Source: Caproiciproducens sp. NJN-50
GTDB lineage: Bacteria > Bacillota > Clostridia > Oscillospirales > Acutalibacteraceae
Assembly: GCF_004103755.1 (NCBI RefSeq)
Contig: NZ_CP035283.1
Location: 1,798,001-1,862,000 of the forward strand
Direction of reading: 5' to 3'
Length of the DNA: 64,000 bases
The translations under genes were made by a program, and so were the position numbers. This document shows positions 63,518-64,000 of the stretch, piece after piece; position 1 is the stretch's first letter, and the number at the start of each line of letters is the position of its first letter. The notes under the pieces were generated by a model. It did no database searches, was not told the DNA's origin, and saw only the letters and a program-made list of their open reading frames with translations.

Positions 63518-64000
63518 GGCAACACCGCACAAAACACGTACGTGTGTAAATGCGCAAAACATGTTAAAATAGAAACTATGGATAAGCAAATGAGTCTGTC
63601 CGGCCTGAATGATGAACTGGCTCAGGTGAGGACAAAGAAAAAAGAATTTCTTGCGCAGATAGAGCGCATTGTTCCGTGGGATGAATGGATTGTTCTGATC
63701 AAGCCGTGCTATTACAAAGGAGAGCGCGGTAACAAGCCCTATCCGTTGGAACTGATGCTGCGGCTATATCTGCTGCAAAACCTGTACAATCTGTCGGACG
63801 AGGCGACCGTTTCCGAAGCCATCGACAGCCGGGCCTTCTCAGAGTTTTGCGGTGTGGACTCCAGCAATCAGGTGCCGGACGGCGACACGCTGGGGCGATT
63901 TCGGAACATTCTGGTGCGCAACGGTCTTCAGGAAAAGTTGTTCACTCAGGTTGTGTCGCTGCTTCAGACCAAGGGATTGCTGCTGAAAAAAGGAACCATC
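63518..64000 (+). mobile_element. IS5-family element, left end, runs off the window
   Basis: The element seems to start at GGCAACACCGCAC (63518), preceded by CTAA, which fits the YTAR target preferred by IS5-group elements. It inserted just after the TnpW-like gene, where a large recombinase would be expected. The right end is outside the window. Confidence 0.6.
63578..64000 (+). CDS. IS5-family transposase (N-terminal part)
   Basis: The frame from the ATG at 63578 is open to the window end. IVPWDEWIVLIKPCYYKGER, KPYPLELMLRLYLLQNLYNL and DGDTLGRFRN (first catalytic Asp region) are typical of IS5-group transposases. The catalytic Asp and Glu that follow are outside the window. Confidence 0.88.
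   Translation, partial: MDKQMSLSGLNDELAQVRTKKKEFLAQIERIVPWDEWIVLIKPCYYKGERGNKPYPLELMLRLYLLQNLYNLSDEATVSEAIDSRAFSEFCGVDSSNQVPDGDTLGRFRNILVRNGLQEKLFTQVVSLLQTKGLLLKKGTI

Overview
The window looks like a chromosomal segment of a moderately GC-rich anaerobic Firmicute of class Clostridia, most like the Oscillospiraceae/Ruminococcaceae. The evidence is the Gram-positive order lspA-ileS-divIVA-ylmH-sepF-yggS, strong Shine-Dalgarno sites (GGAGG/AGGAG) with frequent TTG and GTG starts, sigma-A type promoters, a class I c-di-GMP riboswitch and Clostridia-type conjugative genes. The exact species cannot be fixed from this sequence.

Region 1 (1-20.5 kb) is ordinary chromosome, mostly on the minus strand. 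A long head-to-tail gene string runs miaB, ylbF-like, mutS, acetyltransferase, mutL, miaA, HlyD-like adaptor, yggS, sepF, ylmH, divIVA, ileS, lspA, rluD-like (entering the window incomplete). Several genes overlap by 1-4 bases. A good promoter and a strong upstream terminator bracket its start near 16.17 kb. Next come a glycosyltransferase, an odd radical-SAM-derived protein that has lost its iron-sulfur cysteines, a TetR regulator and a CNNM/CBS membrane protein.

Region 2 (20.6-22.7 kb) is a breakpoint zone. A promoter leads into an array of partial tRNA-Ala 5' pieces at about 115-bp spacing, then one intact tRNA-Ala(GGC). Behind it an IS110-type remnant and a Y-family DNA polymerase gene truncate one another.

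Region 3 (23.0-37.5 kb) is an integrative/conjugative element module. It holds a VirB4-like ATPase, an amidoligase plus gamma-glutamylcyclotransferase pair, an M23 peptidase, a ParM/ParR-like pair, a 0.7-kb non-coding region with GGGGTCG repeats (candidate oriT or binding array), a relaxosome accessory protein, a MobP-type relaxase fused to about eleven Sel1 repeats, a primase-like Toprim protein, a VirD4-like coupling protein and a small HTH protein. It ends in decayed fragments, one of them from a second, Tn1549-like relaxase.

Region 4 (37.5-52 kb) is a patchwork of metal and stress genes and insertion-sequence debris. It includes a CadA/ZntA-type ATPase with a perfect 14-bp inverted-repeat operator, an IS110-family element carrying a 508-bp tandem duplication, a CadC-like repressor, IS256 and FMN-binding fragments, a cupin, a ferritin-like protein, a P-type cation ATPase, a DedA protein, an HTH protein, an MFS transporter, a FetAB-like ABC pair and a MerR fragment.

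Region 5 (52-61.4 kb) is a large arsenic resistance island: a MarR-type regulator, arsM, arsN-like, a C_GCAxxG protein, arsR, a CoA-disulfide-reductase/rhodanese fusion, a novel repeat peptide, a second arsR, acr3, arsD, arsA and a CC-motif protein. Two promoters share a near-identical operator, which suggests one ArsR controls both units. Together the genes should sense arsenite, methylate it, chaperone it (ArsD), pump it out (Acr3/ArsA) and manage thiols.

Region 6 (61.4-64 kb) holds an orphan c-di-GMP riboswitch, then mobile-element genes (sigma-like protein, a structured non-coding block, a resolvase-like protein lacking the catalytic serine, a TnpW-like peptide) and the start of an IS5-family element that runs off the window.
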